Assembly: GCA_035079385.1 (NCBI GenBank)
Contig: JAVHKY010000058.1
Location: 248,001 to 312,000, forward strand
Length of the DNA stretch: 64,000 nucleotides
Reading direction: 5' to 3'
Source: Aspidiotus rigidus
Lineage: Eukaryota > Arthropoda > Insecta > Hemiptera > Diaspididae
The notes beneath the pieces were generated by a model. It was not told the DNA's origin and made no database searches. It saw only the letters and a list, made by a program, of their open reading frames with translations. The translations under genes and the position numbers were made by a program. Position 1 is the first letter of the stretch. The number at the start of each line of letters is the position of its first letter. This document shows, in pieces, positions 13,276-25,640 of the stretch.

Positions 13276-13444
13276 TGGAGGAAATAAGAAATGAATGAAA
13301 ATATTATTCTGAGTATATTTTTTATGATTCATTTCTCTTAAATTATATACTTTCATTGCTCCCGCTTTTTTGTACAAAAAAAAAATATTCATTTTTTATT
13401 CAGAAGATTGATAGTGAATCTACTCAAAGTATAAAATTCGACTC

Positions 13445-13890
13445 AATTTAAACTCATTTGCATTGCCGATTTCAGATCGATTTCGAGACGACGTCACCAA
13501 ATTATTTAGCGTACTGAAATCGGTGCTCTATTTGTGGTTTTCGCTGATCAACTTCAAAGCGACTTCGAATCAATATCGATCTGAAGACGACATCGAGTCG
13601 ACGTCTGTCTCTATATTAATTCATCAGCTTAGAATCCACCGATTTGTGTGATCGATTTCAAATCTATTTGTTGTTCTGTGGTAATGTACGGTGGTCGACT
13701 TTAAATCGATCTCAAATCGACTTCCATTTGGAGACGATTTCTTGCCATATTTCTTTATCGTCCTGAAATCGACTACTCTGTGTAAACGATTTCAAGTCAA
13801 TTAATAGTCCTTTAGTATTGTACGCCGGTAAACCATAAATCGACTCAAATCAACGTCGGTCCGTAGTTGATTTTGAGTCAACTTCCCGAA
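13445..13890. repeat. Degenerate 124-bp tandem repeat (ATCGATTTCAA family)
   Basis: Two clear units start at 13647 (GTGTGATCGATTTCAAATC) and 13771 (GTGTAAACGATTTCAAGTC). Each is followed by a GTA(A/T)TGTACGnnGGT block and an AAATCGA...CAAATC block. A more diverged unit precedes them. A further copy lies at 15195-15280 and related sequence at 15760-15890, beyond the AT-rich stretch. Confidence 0.7.
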
Positions 13891-15530
13891 TTTTGTTAAG
13901 AATTTTTCCTGCACTTTTTGGTTTTTTATTTTAAAATGTACCTAAATCTGAATAAAGCAAAACAACCATAGAACAATGAATTGGAAAATTTTTAATGTTA
14001 TAATAATTTAAATTCAGGGTTTAAAATAATTCAGTATTAAATTAAGTCATTAATTTTATCAATATTAATTGGAACAGGATTTTTTTTTTAAATTAATTGA
14101 ACGAAAAATAATGAGATTAATTCAATTTTTTTATGGTCTTAATAAAATTTTTCATATACTTATCACAATTTTTATTAGATGTAATTAAATGATTAATTGA
14201 AGAATATTTATGTCAGACTGTACTGTGGTACAGCTCACGAAATACAACAAAACTTCTGAGATTGCAGTGATAAACACTGAATCAACAAAAAGTTCACAGT
14301 TCCGATTGTGTGCCAACGACATGTCGTAGCTTGGAAGATGATAACATCAACCATCCTACTACCTAATATACCTACGCCTGCCAAACCTCTCTGCGAGTAG
14401 CGCAGTTACCGAGATTGCGGCTTGACGGAATCTTACATTTATATTTTTAATTAATACAAATTGAATTGATATTTATTTCATTCATTTTTAGAATGATTGA
14501 GTTTTATTTTTGAAAATTGACTGTCAAGAAATAATAATTTCTCTCTTCTTCTTCTTCTTATTATTATTATATGATTCATATTTGAACTACATATTATTTC
14601 TTATTTTATTGACGTGAGTAATAATTTTATTAATAGAATTACTCCCACATCCATTTATTTTTCATGAAAGTGAGTCTGAGCCCATTTTTGTGTTTAATTT
14701 AGAATTCAATTCCATCAAATTCATAATTTTACTTATAATACAATATTATTTAAATATTTATCAATTTAACAATTTTAATGAGTACTTTATTGTAATAATT
14801 TTCTAGCATTTTAGAATATGATGTTTTCAATAATATTTTTATAAATTGGTATATCATTTATTATTTGTTTTTGTTATAATTTAATAATAAAAATCGTGTG
14901 AGAGCAATTTTTTTTTATTTTTTTGTATTTTTATATTCATTATTATTATTATTATGATATTTTAATAATATTCATTTAATAATTTTAATAAGAATTAGGT
15001 ACCCACTTTTTTTTTGAAAATAAATTAAGGTAAATACTATAAAGTAGATTAATATCAGTTTGTTTACTAAATGATATAAAATTTAGTTAATTTGCGTTTT
15101 TAGTCAACTACCCAAAGTTTTCTATCGACCTGAAATACAACTCATCTACCAACTACCCCCCCTCCTGAAATACGACTGTTCTGTCCTATCTATTGATTTC
15201 AAGTCAAGTCATAGTTCTGTGCTAATGTAAGCTGGTCGACCTTGAATCAACTTCAAATTGGCCATCGTTCTAAAGCCAATGTACAATCATTTATAATTAA
15301 ATTAATTTATTATTTAAGTTTAATTGGATTAATTTATTATTCTATTAAAATTCTTTCAATTTGAGATTTAAAATTATTAATTGCTATTTCATCAGTCATT
15401 TATATAATTTTTTTTTTAATAATATGTATTAGTAATAAATAAAATATTAATTATATAATTATAATATATTTATTTTTATAAACTTTTTTCATATATTTAG
15501 ATTCTTTTATAACATTCTGTCTGTTTTGTG
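13891..15530. other. AT-rich stretch with a copy of the 124-bp repeat inside
   Basis: Very AT-rich DNA with many TTAAT and AATTTA runs and no coding signal. A patch of ordinary composition lies at about 14205-14430. The copy of the 124-bp repeat at 15195-15280 suggests the AT-rich part interrupts an older repeat. No terminal repeats were found by eye. Confidence 0.6.
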
Positions 15531-15899
15531 ACGTCGCTACTAGCGTATATGAAAGACAATGAGAATCTCAATTATTCTAGACCAGTGTAACATTGGTTAA
15601 ATCACAAATGGACGCAATTTCAATGTCGGGTATTACGTAAAATCTGATACCAGAAATAGACTCATTTTTCACCTTCATTCTAAAACTCTATCAGATTTTG
15701 TGCTTGAAATATTAAGCAATGTTGTCGTCGATTGCAATCTTCTACCATTGGATGTTGTATAATCAACCCACGACTTCAGTCAACACCGGAAGTCGACATA
15801 TACAGTGGATTTGCGATCGACATTGGGCGGAACTAAACCGATTCTATTTTCATTCGATTTTCGGTCGAAATAGCAAGTCGATTTGCAGTTTACATGGCT

Positions 15900-17600
15900 T
15901 AGTGGGGAAGGAGATTATGGAAAAATTTCTACCAAGCAAACGATTTTTATTAATCATGGAAATCAACCTTCTCTTCCACCTCGAAGAGTGCCCCACTAGT
16001 TCATATTTCAAAATCATCTTTCATCCTTCTGAGTTGCTTTAAATTGCGTACTTCTTTGATCCTCTTCGCAAAATCGCTCCTGCAAATGCATAATACTCTA
16101 CTATTCCATGTAATTTCCAATCGACGACGAGAACGACCCTAGTATTGTGTATCTGCCGGCGAGAGAATAATGTAGCAGAAGCCAGGGCGGAGCAGCTTCA
16201 CCCTGTATAGTCATCCGGCAAAAAAATTGAACGAATGTCTTCGCCCTCATAGTCTATTTAAAACTAACGTTAAATTTAATGAGAGCAATATATCTGAATT
16301 TGTTATTTCGCGACTTAGCCGCGTTAATTGAGCGCGAAGTAACACAAACCACCCTTTCGAGTCCGTTTTTCCCTGGAAGCTATATTGCGCCAATTTGCCG
16401 ACGAACGAATGAACGTGTTGTATCAGTGGATAATGTTATTCATAACTAAGCCGCTTTTCCCTCGATTTCGATGTTTATCAAATAGCCGCCGACTGTTGCT
16501 TCGATTATAAACTACGTTTTCTGTACACACAATATGACTCGTGCATCATCGGTTTCATCAATTGCGGCCAGTTACGCCTCTTTCAATACACAATCAAGGC
16601 AACTGGGTATTTGGAGAGAGGGTGCATAAATCAACCAATCTCGTACGGGAATGCGGAGTGTAACTAAAGAAACAATACGAAGAAACGAAAGTAATGAAGC
16701 GTAGATTTCGGAAAACGTCTTGGACGACGTGTACTTGAAAAGAGTGCTCATTGTTCTAGGCTCGTTTCATTTACATTTTACAAGAGAAATAAAGTGTCGC
16801 GTTTAATTATCATAAGGTGGTCTCTCAAATGTATGTACCTTCATTCTTCAGAGGATTACAATACTTCGTTAGATCGTGTTTGTTGGTATCTCGACGTGTG
16901 ACAGTATAACTTCCCTGTCCATTTTAATTCTTTCTCGTCTCCTTCTTACCTTTTTTTCTCTCGCTCTAAATGTGTCTCGTCTGGCTGCCCAAACAATAGT
17001 CGGACCTGATAGAAAAAATCAAGTTGCGATACTTCCGTTAGTGTAGGTATATCTTTTCATCGATATGATCGCATTGTCGTGATTAGAATGATAATAATTT
17101 TTGAGGCGCCAGGTCAGTCTGCGATGACCACTCGAAACGTGTAGGTACCGAACTCGACCTGAAATAGCGTGAAATTACTGCACCTCCCGCTGAATAAGAA
17201 TCCTCTCCGGACAGGTATCTAGCTCCGGAAGTATTGTAAGGGTAGAAGTAAAAAGGAACAGCCTCTTGAAATTTCATTCATGGGTAGAATGAATGAGTTT
17301 ATAGAGGCTAGCTGCAGTCAAAGAAGGAAATATAATTCGTGCGGTCGTAAATTTCAAGAAAAAGAACCTAAATCTGAAGCCTTTTATTTCTTGAAGATCT
17401 TGAAATAATGACAGATTTCATCAACTGGCGAACTGGAAACACTCTGAAGAAACTTGAGTGAACGAAAATCACTGTTTCATGTCATCTCCGCTTCACTATT
17501 ATGATTTTTGACGGATGACTACATAACGAGTCACACACTAGACGATTAATACAATCAAGATAAAAAGATATCCAGCAATTTTTTGCCAAGTGTGATAAGC
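15900..17600. other. No gene seen
   Basis: Intergenic or intronic DNA. The longest ORF (15719-16042, plus, 107 codons) overlaps diverged 124-bp repeat sequence and is not supported as a gene. Confidence 0.45.
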
Positions 17601-17621
17601 CTAAACTTGGTTTAGATCTTA

Positions 17622-17820
17622 TAGGGCTTTTCCATGTCGGCGCATTGCGTACTTATTATCGGAATGGTAGTATTTCTAACATTGTTCTTATGGCAAACTA
17701 TTCCACAATGAAAATGAGTATGCAATCCAGCAACACCCATAAGAGCAATGTTAGAAATACTACCATTTCGATAACACGTAGGAGAATAAGTATGCAATGC
17801 GCCGACATGGAAAAGCCCTA
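17622..17820. mobile_element. Palindromic MITE, 199 bp, flanked by TA
   Basis: The ends TAGGGCTTTTCCATGTCGGC and its complement continue as nearly full-length inverted arms (GCGCATTGC; ATGGTAGTATTTCTAACATT) around a loop of about 60 nt. TA sits on both sides (17620-17621 and 17821-17822), which fits a Tc1/mariner-type TA target duplication, though other readings of the ends are possible. There is no coding capacity. Confidence 0.8.
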
Positions 17821-18139
17821 TAGCCAAATTATGCACACTGAATTTCTAACTTCAGTATTCTCTCGTTATGAGAAGTGAAGTCGATATAAATACATCGATT
17901 CCTCGAGATATTAGGAACAATGTACCTATCGGTAAGTAAGAAGATAACTAAGACAGTGAATAGGATAAAGCTGCAAAAAGAAGTTATATATTTGAAATTG
18001 GTAAAGATTTTGATTTTAGAGCTTTTTACATTCATGAAGAATGGGGGACTTATAAAACGTTTACTGATAGATTAAATATAATTATAAAATCCATGGGAAT
18101 GATAGAACTGGAAATAGTCGATCAAATAACTGCTTATCA

Positions 18140-19214
18140 GAGGGTCGGTCCTTGGGCCGCACTTGTGGATTTTCAAGATGGAGCTGCTACCAGGCGTTAA
18201 GCTTGTCTCCTATGTGGATGACACGCTAATGGTATGCATTGCCGAAACAACTGTAGCGATGGAGAGCGAGGCAAACCGAGCTCTAGAGGCAATGATACGT
18301 AGGATCTAGTCGACTCAACGGGAACTCGCGGTAAGAAAGACGGTGGCCATATTAATCACGACCCGTCGTAAGTTCAGTCCACCCCCCTTTCGCCATCAGG
18401 TATGGAAAGTTGATGAAGCGTCTGAGCATCTAGTTTGATTCGAAGCTGAACTTCAGGCATCATTTCCTGATGGCAGCGGGGAAGACAGGCAGGGCCGCCT
18501 GTTGACAAAGCTAGGGCCGAGTGAAGCCGGAAGAAGGACAATGATGAGCACCGTATTATCGATCCTCTTATATGGCAATTCAACATGGACCCACCTAATG
18601 AAAATAACGTACAGAAAGAAACATATCAAAGAGTTGCGCTTAGAGGTGTTAGTGCTTTCCTCACGGTGTTGACGCGGAAGCTCTAGTCGAGCTCCTTGCT
18701 GAGGAAAGAGCAGAGGTGTTCAAAGCAAAAAAGAGGACAAAGACTGATCAATAGGCTTCACTGGTCAAGCACGAGGCCAGGCGCTCCTTGCTTGGGAAAT
18801 GGAAAGCGAGAATAGGTAAAAGTGAGCTAAGGAAACGGAAGACCCGTGTGTAGATGTACGATTTTAATGAGTGGTTGAACGGAGACCATGGTCAGCTGAA
18901 CTTTCACCTAAAGCGGGTGGTGTTGAGCGGCCATGACTGCTTCAATAAGTATCACCTTCATGAGAAGTTGGAGAAAGTTGAATTGGTAGCGTGTTTGCAT
19001 TGCGATCAAGGGCGGGACAGCTTATTTGAGTATGAGGCGTGGAGGTGTAGGCGGGGTCAGCTTAGTCGGTCACTGCAAGAGGTCGGGGTCAATAAAGCGC
19101 TTCTTGCTCCAAGTTTCCTGGTAGCCACTACGCTACATTACAAAACAACATGGCACCATGTGCAATCATGAAGAAGAAGATGGGCAAGGAAGGGAATATA
19201 CAAATGCAGAGCCC
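18140..19214 (+). pseudogene. R1-type LINE relic, C-terminal half of ORF2
   Basis: Plus-strand pieces in R1-family order: a VLGP-like block at about 18150, PGVKLVSYVDDTLMV with the catalytic YVDD (about 18195-18240), LAVRKTVAILIT (about 18327), a thumb-like TVLSILLYGNSTW (about 18550), and the C-terminal HGQLNFHLKRVLSGHDCFNK-like block (about 18890-18945, containing LSGHDCFNKY) with LHCDQGRDS nearby. The tail WHHV and MKKKMGKE follows near 19150-19190. Stops and frameshifts occur throughout, including at 18308 and 18670-18760. The 5' part is missing. Its 3' part is split by the Jockey-type insertion at 19226. Confidence 0.85.
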
Positions 19215-19225
19215 CGTTCTGACCT

Positions 19226-20067
19226 GCATACGATACCGCAATACTTGCTATGCATGAAGACTACTCCACTGCAGTCACCAATTTGCAGAGAGCTGTCAAC
19301 AAAGTTGAGGAATGGACCACCAGGTGGAAAATCTAAACTAACGCATCTTATACTGTCCGTATCGACTTTGCCCTTAGAAATCATGGATATGATCCCACAT
19401 ATATAAATAATGAATCTGTACAGCAAGCACCCGATATTCAGGCTTACACTTGGACTGTAAGCTAAATTGGAAAGCGCACATAATCAAGAAAAGAGAACAA
19501 CTCAAACTGCGCTTTCGCACCATGTTCTGGACGCTCAGAGCTAAGAGTCGGCTATCATTTTGGAGTAAAAGGCTACTATATGTCATGAATGATCCTTCGT
19601 CCCATTTGGATGTATGGAATACCATTATGGGGCTCGGCAGCAAGTAGCAACATAGAAATTTTACAGCGATTCCAAAACAACACACTCCGTAAAATCACAG
19701 GAGCACCGTGGTACATTACAAACCAGCAGTTGCACGAAGACCTGGGTCTGGAAACTGTTCAGCAAATCGCATCAAAAGCCACGACAAGGTACATCAAACG
19801 ACTCCACGGCCACCCAAACATAGAGGCACTTCAGCTACTGGAACAACCATCACCCAACGACTAAAGCGTAAGCCCTTACCGGGCATTGAATAGTTACTTG
19901 TACTCAAGGCACACTCGCTGCTAGCAATTCATCTCTTAATATTAAGTTGTAGTATAATAGTGGTTGCACTATTAGCTAAGTAAAGTTAACTATGCCATAT
20001 CTGCCCTACCTATATGTAAATGCCACTAGGCAGTTCATGTATGATCTATTACATAAAAAAAAAAAAA
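19226..20067 (+). mobile_element. 5'-truncated Jockey-type LINE insertion with poly(A)
   Basis: The insert starts within the catalytic YADD region (DTAILAMHEDYSTAV), continues with the thumb region (KVEEWTTRWKIK, then WMYGIPLWGSAASSNIEIL) and ends in LHGHPNIEALQLLEQPSP at the TAA at 19862. A 3' UTR follows and an A run ends at 20067. The 11-bp CGTTCTGACCT occurs just before (19215-19225) and just after it (20069-20079), a clear target-site duplication. There is at least one frameshift (near 19450-19590), so the remnant is itself decayed. Confidence 0.9.
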
Positions 20068-20199
20068 TCGTTCTGACCTACGCAATACCTGGGCACCATC
20101 CACATACAGACGACACTCCGCAGGAAGAAGATCAAGAATAGGGACAAGATGATAGAAGAAAAAGAGAGTTCAGCTCCAAGTTGCGTCTAATGTGTAGAG

Positions 20200-20760
20200 T
20201 TACGATTTTCAGACAGTAAAAATTGGTCAAACGTTGAATAAAAACACTAAAAGATTCAAGAAAAATCTAAAAACATAATATACAGTCTACTATGACAAAA
20301 AAATAACAGAAAATTACCATACCAAAATCAAGAGAGCACAACTTGCACATGGTCTGAATTGACCGAAATTATCCAAAAACTTCAAAAACCGAGCAGAATG
20401 GAAAGAACAACGGTTACACATGATCAGAAAGTTACCAAAACCAACAAAGAACAACCAGAAAACCACCAAAATTGACCAAAATCAACCAAGAACGTTCAAA
20501 ATTGATCAAAAAGTGACAAAGGATAAGTGAAGACGGCTAAAACACTACAAAAATTGACAAAAAAATGTTCAAAATAAACCACAAATGACTGAAATCCACC
20601 ATAAAATGACCAAAGATGACCACAAAAATTACCACAAGCAAAAGAAAAAACAACAAGAGAAGAACCTAATTTGATTCAAGAACGACAGGCACAGTTGAAA
20701 ATGTTAAAAATTGACCAAATATACGGCCAAGACATCCTTTATAAGTATCAAATCTTTACA
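20200..20760 (+). repeat. Degenerate ACCAAAATTGACC simple-repeat tract
   Basis: About 560 bp consist largely of loose copies of ACCAAAATTGACCAAAAT and related AC-rich words, with few T runs. There is no coding signal. A similar but weaker style (TTTTGACCAAAAT, CCAAAATTGC) appears at about 33885-34190. Confidence 0.55.
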
Positions 20761-20855
20761 TAAACATATAACAATTATAAACATAAATTTAAGTGACGGT
20801 AAGTGTATTGTAAGTTTATGTTGAAGTTTATTCATGTTAAAAGTAGTAAGTGTAG

Positions 20856-20951
20856 TTATATGTGTTCGTAAAACTGGGTGGAGTCTAAGTAAGTTAAAGT
20901 AGAGTCGATGGAGTCAGAGTTGTTTCTTAGAGCAAAGCCGGTGACAGATGG
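20856..20951 (-). pseudogene. C-terminal end of the LINE interrupted by the Copia element
   Basis: Reading the minus strand from 30160 to 29996 and jumping over the Copia element with one copy of GATGG removed, the frame continues as SVTGFALRNNSDSIDSTL, then YLDSTQFYEHI, and stops at 20858-20856. The continuation across the insertion shows this was the last part of one LINE ORF. The other part is at 29991-30165. Confidence 0.8.
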
Positions 20952-21186
20952 TGTTAGAGTGTGTAGTATAGACAGCCGTGTCCGTCCGCGGCTAGCAGCG
21001 CGTTCCCTTCTCTTACCGTTCAGCAGTACTCGCTGCTCTCGCGTACGCTCGTACGTCAGTCGTATTCGTGCACGCTATCGTGCATGTTCACGCGCTGCCT
21101 CTGTAGATTCCCGATCATCTCGGGTTAACCCTTTCTATTGTTCCCTAGTGGGGAATGATCACGAGATGGGCTCAAGCCCTCTAACA
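20952..21186 (+). repeat. 5' LTR of the Copia element
   Basis: 235 bp starting TGTTAGAGTGTGTAGTATAG and ending CAAGCCCTCTAACA, with TG...CA ends and the short inverted terminus TGTTAG/CTAACA. Preceded by the GATGG target duplication. Confidence 0.96.
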
Positions 21187-21198
21187 TGGTAGCAGACC
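21187..21198 (+). promoter_or_regulatory. Primer-binding site, initiator tRNA-Met type
   Basis: TGGTAGCAGACC abuts the 5' LTR. Its first ten bases match the complement of the 3' end of animal initiator tRNA-Met (TGGTAGCAGA). That is the expected primer position for minus-strand DNA synthesis. Confidence 0.7.
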
Positions 21199-23687
21199 GA
21201 TTTGGTGAGGTCTACCAGCTTTAAATTTGAGTTAATCACATAATACGTGAACTCAATAATTCAATACTAAAATCATACGATTGGCGGGGAGCTATCGAAT
21301 ATCTTCGCTCCTATATTATTTTAAAAACATTGGAAAAAATCTGCTTTCGCAGATAAGTACATTGTTTTCCGACTCATGTACAATGAGTTCCTACCAATCC
21401 ACGAATTTGGCATGTTTGCTAACGTGAAGGAATATTTAATAGCGCTAAATGATCATTTCTTTCAACTTCGTCTTCTAATAAAAGACTAAAATTAATCGGG
21501 CATGATAACGCATCCGACTACATTGCATTTCGCCGAATACTATCATGATGAATATGGTACCTGCGGTTTATGCCTTTATTCCGTATCTATCACGGAAATG
21601 TGAAATTCGAATAGAGTATTTCTCTTCGGCCGTATGATTTTCGTCTTTTTCTCTAAAGAGGTCGGTTCTCCTAGCCTACTTCACCGGTGGCCACCAATTT
21701 CGGAGAGGCTATGTGAGAAACGAACTCAAGAGACTGCATGCAAGGTGTAATTAATATTTTATTCACCTACTTAACTAGCTAGCTTTCTTCGAAGTGCACC
21801 ATTTTCCGTTTTACAAAGTCTCCTATGTCAGTCACTTTGAAGTTTTTCCGGAAACCAAAAGTCCAATCAATCTCCCCAGACCGGTCATTGCCGTGGGTTC
21901 GATGCCTCTCAACGAATGCTCAGCCACGATGAGGAACATCACTTAGAAGGAAATGGCAAAGATTTACTTCAACCAGCGAAAAGGAGACTCGCGTGCTCGG
22001 CTCTTAGCAGCGGTATTGTTCTTGGACTTCTTCAATATCTCAATTATGACGAGCGGTTGAATATCCTCTAAGTTGGTGAGTCCGATCTAAAACTTTATTA
22101 TCGACGAGAATCAAGTTGGAAGTGTGCGATCCAACTTTCGGTTGTGTTTATTTATTTAAGAACCGAATAAATAATCGATATTCGATTTCTCGTGGAAACA
22201 AACAAGGCGGGGAGTAACCTTGATACCACGAATATGCCATTTTTATCTGCTTTCGAACGTTTTCGAATGAACTTTATTACGGACAAATTATTTCCGATTA
22301 GTAATTGATGAGACGAAAGATCGTCATATTCGAAATTTAACAACCCGATTTTACGCGGGCTTCGCAAATATTCTATTTCATCATATTGCATCGTTCGAAG
22401 GCAGCGCCGTATCGCTCGGCGTGGTCGGTGGTAGATCGCACGTGTTACTTTTTCATATTTTTGTTGGTCCATATTGCGTCGTCAACCTGCTTAAAATACT
22501 ACTCTAGAGCATTCGTCATGCAATCAGCTAAACTGCTGAAGACAAGAATTTCGGCGACTTCCTGTCAGCCACTGTGTTTCTTATCACTTTTTAATAATGG
22601 AAAAGTATTGACGCGACCAACCATATCTACCCCGCACCTATTCTCTGCTCTGCCCTCAAATCTGCGGCATACATCATACTCCTCGATATCAGCGGAATTC
22701 TGCGTAAAAACAAAAAGCCAGCGAAGCTCGATGGTGTTCGATTATATTCTTTTGTCAAGCCTCATAAAACCTAAAAATTTTATCACCTAGCAGCTGCTGA
22801 CATTCGCTACTATTTCTCCGAATTCTTACCCACGGAAATCACGAGCTCCACCACGTGTCGAAGACATTACGTCATCTTTTCTGTGCCTTCCCGAGTTGAG
22901 TATTTTACTCTTCAACTGGCTTCATCGCTTTGTGAATGGCCTTCGTATGTTTCACCAGTAACCTAAATATCGTGACGCATCTTAAATCCGAACGACTTAT
23001 TCAATATTGTCGTAACTTTTGCGAATTGTTTTTCTCATTAGAGATAACGCCTTACGGGCGTTTGTTATTTTTGAGTGCGTCTTTACGTACTTGTACTTTA
23101 CCTCGTGAAAACTCGTCCTCTTTTCGTCCAAAGTGCTATAATTGATAGTGCTGCATTATCATATTTTACCACTCAGACGAACATCAATATTTTCGGTTCG
23201 TCTTTATCACTTCATTTTGCTATCTTTGTGTGTGTGTGTGTGTGTGCCCGCTTTCTCAGTGGCCTTTCTCTGTTTGTCGCACCTAATATGCGTATTGCTC
23301 TTGCAATTTCATCCGTTCATCACTTCCCTATAATTTCTCCTTTCTAGTCATCAGTGATTACCCTTTATTTTCATCTGCAATTATCCTTATTGAAAATATC
23401 ATTGGAAAAACGACCCACTATCGATTAAAAATGTTATCAATTCGCTTGAACGTATTCCCGCTCCCTTACTTTCTTCTCATTCTTATCGTCCTTATTTATT
23501 TATACATTGCATTTATCGTAATGTATTGCGTCTCAACATCGACACGGAGCTTATAAATGGATTATTGTCTTCTCAATTGTCTCTTGTCTCCCAGTGAGTG
23601 CCCCACTCTCTTTTTAGAGTGTATGAAGTCGAAAATTTACTTTCGATGGTGATATCGATAATATTATGTAAAATAATTCGCAGAAAA
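21199..23687. other. Long leader of the Copia element, no recognised gene
   Basis: Nearly 2.5 kb between the primer-binding site and the gag start. It has short ORFs on both strands (for example 22152-22472 minus, 106 codons) that I do not recognise, and a (TG)n run of about 20 bp at 23227-23246. It could be a true leader, a captured fragment or a nested insertion. I saw no terminal repeats within it. Confidence 0.5.
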
Positions 23688-25640
23688 ATGAATGACCCTT
23701 CAAAATTTAATGATTCCGCGGAGGAGGACAGTATTTTGAATTATACCGATTCTTAAAGTTTTAAAGAGCAGATTTCATCGCCTACTGAGGTTACTGCACC
23801 TAGCGCTTTGCGCAAAGACACAACAAAGCCTGAAAGTGACCCTGTTAATCAACCTAAAGTGCAATGTCAGCAGGAAAACTCTCACGCCTCTGCTGAAAAG
23901 AAACGTAATTCATCACCAGTCTAATAGAAATCCGTCACGGGAGAAACCTTCTTGTAAGGAGGCACCTCCCAGCAAAAATAAGAAGCACGGAGATGTATTT
24001 ACGAGTTCTAGGGCGAAAGCTCATAAAAATGCTCCGCATTTCGAAAGTGTAAATTTGATTAAACCTCAAAGTAAAAAGTTATAATCAATTTGAAAGTAAA
24101 ACATACCTCCTTGTCTTCTTTCTGTCACGTTCCCACATCTACATCTCAATTTAATATGAACTCTTTTTCTTCCCCAGCTCCTAATTGGTCTGAGGAGCAG
24201 AATCCTCCTCAGTAGACTGAGGCACAGGTATGGTAGGTGTTTCAAGAGTTGGTGAGTCCTTTATTTCATCATTTTCATGTCTTACTCGAGAGAGTGAAAC
24301 AAATTTTAAAGAGGCAAGAGCCTCCTCGATTTTTGACAGCAATTCAGGCTTTATAAACTTTGTCTGATGGCATGCCTTTGAAACTGCCACCATCGATACC
24401 AACTTACTCACCACCTCCCCCCGTTACTAAAGCGCCGATACAACCCAAAACCCGTGGTTGTTCGTTATCTAAGAAAATCATGAGACTCTTCCTGCAAAAT
24501 TTCAACTAATTCTCTTCCACCGCCCAAGAATGGGCAAGCTCAAGTTGAGCCGATGAATACGTCATCTCCGGCATTTTTTTTTGCCATCAAGTAATCAGGC
24601 ATCGTCAAATGCTGCACCGCAGCCAATTACCATCTGTGAGTTTAAGAATAGTTTACTTACTTTAAAATTTTCTCAACTGGCCGCTAATGTTGTTTTGGGC
24701 AAAGGGATTGGTTTTGAGACTTGGAAACAGTATTTATATTATACCCTGCAGGCTTCAGAGCTATTACACATCATCCTCCCCCACGAACAATAATACGATT
24801 CTTGCTCTCCATAAAATCAGATTTCCTGAAATAATTGCTCAACGACTCTCGGTGAGTGACTTGAATAAAATATCGCATATATAATCAATCTAATTGAAGT
24901 CATGCAGACTCTAGAGAGTCAAAAACGTCCCAGCTATTCCGGGAAAGGCGATACTGAGCTCAGAGAGCTTATGAATATGCAATATCTCTCCCTTAAAGTA
25001 AATCCGCAGTCGTATGTTACGATTTAAAAAAAAAAAAAAGTTTCCGACATTTGCGACAGTACGTTTAATCTTTCGGATGAAATAGTCTCAAGTCGCTTTT
25101 AAGAATCTGTGATGCAGATTATCCCAGCAATAGTACAATACGCCCATCAATATAAACTGATTTATAATAATTCACAAAAAGTTCCTCATTCTCATGTTTG
25201 AGAATTGTTTATTTCAATGGCTCACGCCAAGGGCCGCAATTTAGAAAGAAAACCTTATCAATCCTTTATACCGCAAGGACCAAAAAGGGGGTTTAATTCG
25301 AGAGATTCGAAACCCACATTTAATAAAAATATCAATAATGGTAATAGACCACATAATCGGCCACAAAACAATACAAATAACTGTTCTTCTTGGTGCACAA
25401 TCGTCGCACCTAGTACTCACGAAAGAGATGGGCACGAGGTGGATACTATAATCGCTATGATCGAAGACGTAATGATAATAACTTTAATGATTCTTCTAAT
25501 TAATACTCGTCATTCTTCCTTTCTTTCTCGAAGGAATAACCATCCTCCTCCTAAATCTAAAGATCGAATAAAAGTAATTCCGAAGATCGGAAAGCTTCAA
25601 CTGATAATAATGACGGTAAAACGTTTTCAGCTTATCCTAT
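23688..25640 (+). pseudogene. Copia gag region, degraded
   Basis: It starts at an ATG with MNDPSKFNDSAEEDS and soon hits stops (about 23756 and 23922). The frame is lost many times downstream. A conserved-looking gag core is visible near 24640-24795 (ITICEFKNSLLTLKFS, then GIGFETWKQYLYYTLQASEL). A basic, Asn/Arg-rich stretch like a nucleocapsid tail lies at 25220-25390 (GPKRGFNSRDSKPTFNKN). I see no clear CCHC knuckle. Several internal A or T runs coincide with frame changes. Confidence 0.7.

Noticed and set aside
22152..22472. 106-codon minus-strand ORF in the Copia leader
   Set aside because: No recognisable motif and no codon or splice evidence; kept only as a remark in the leader entry.
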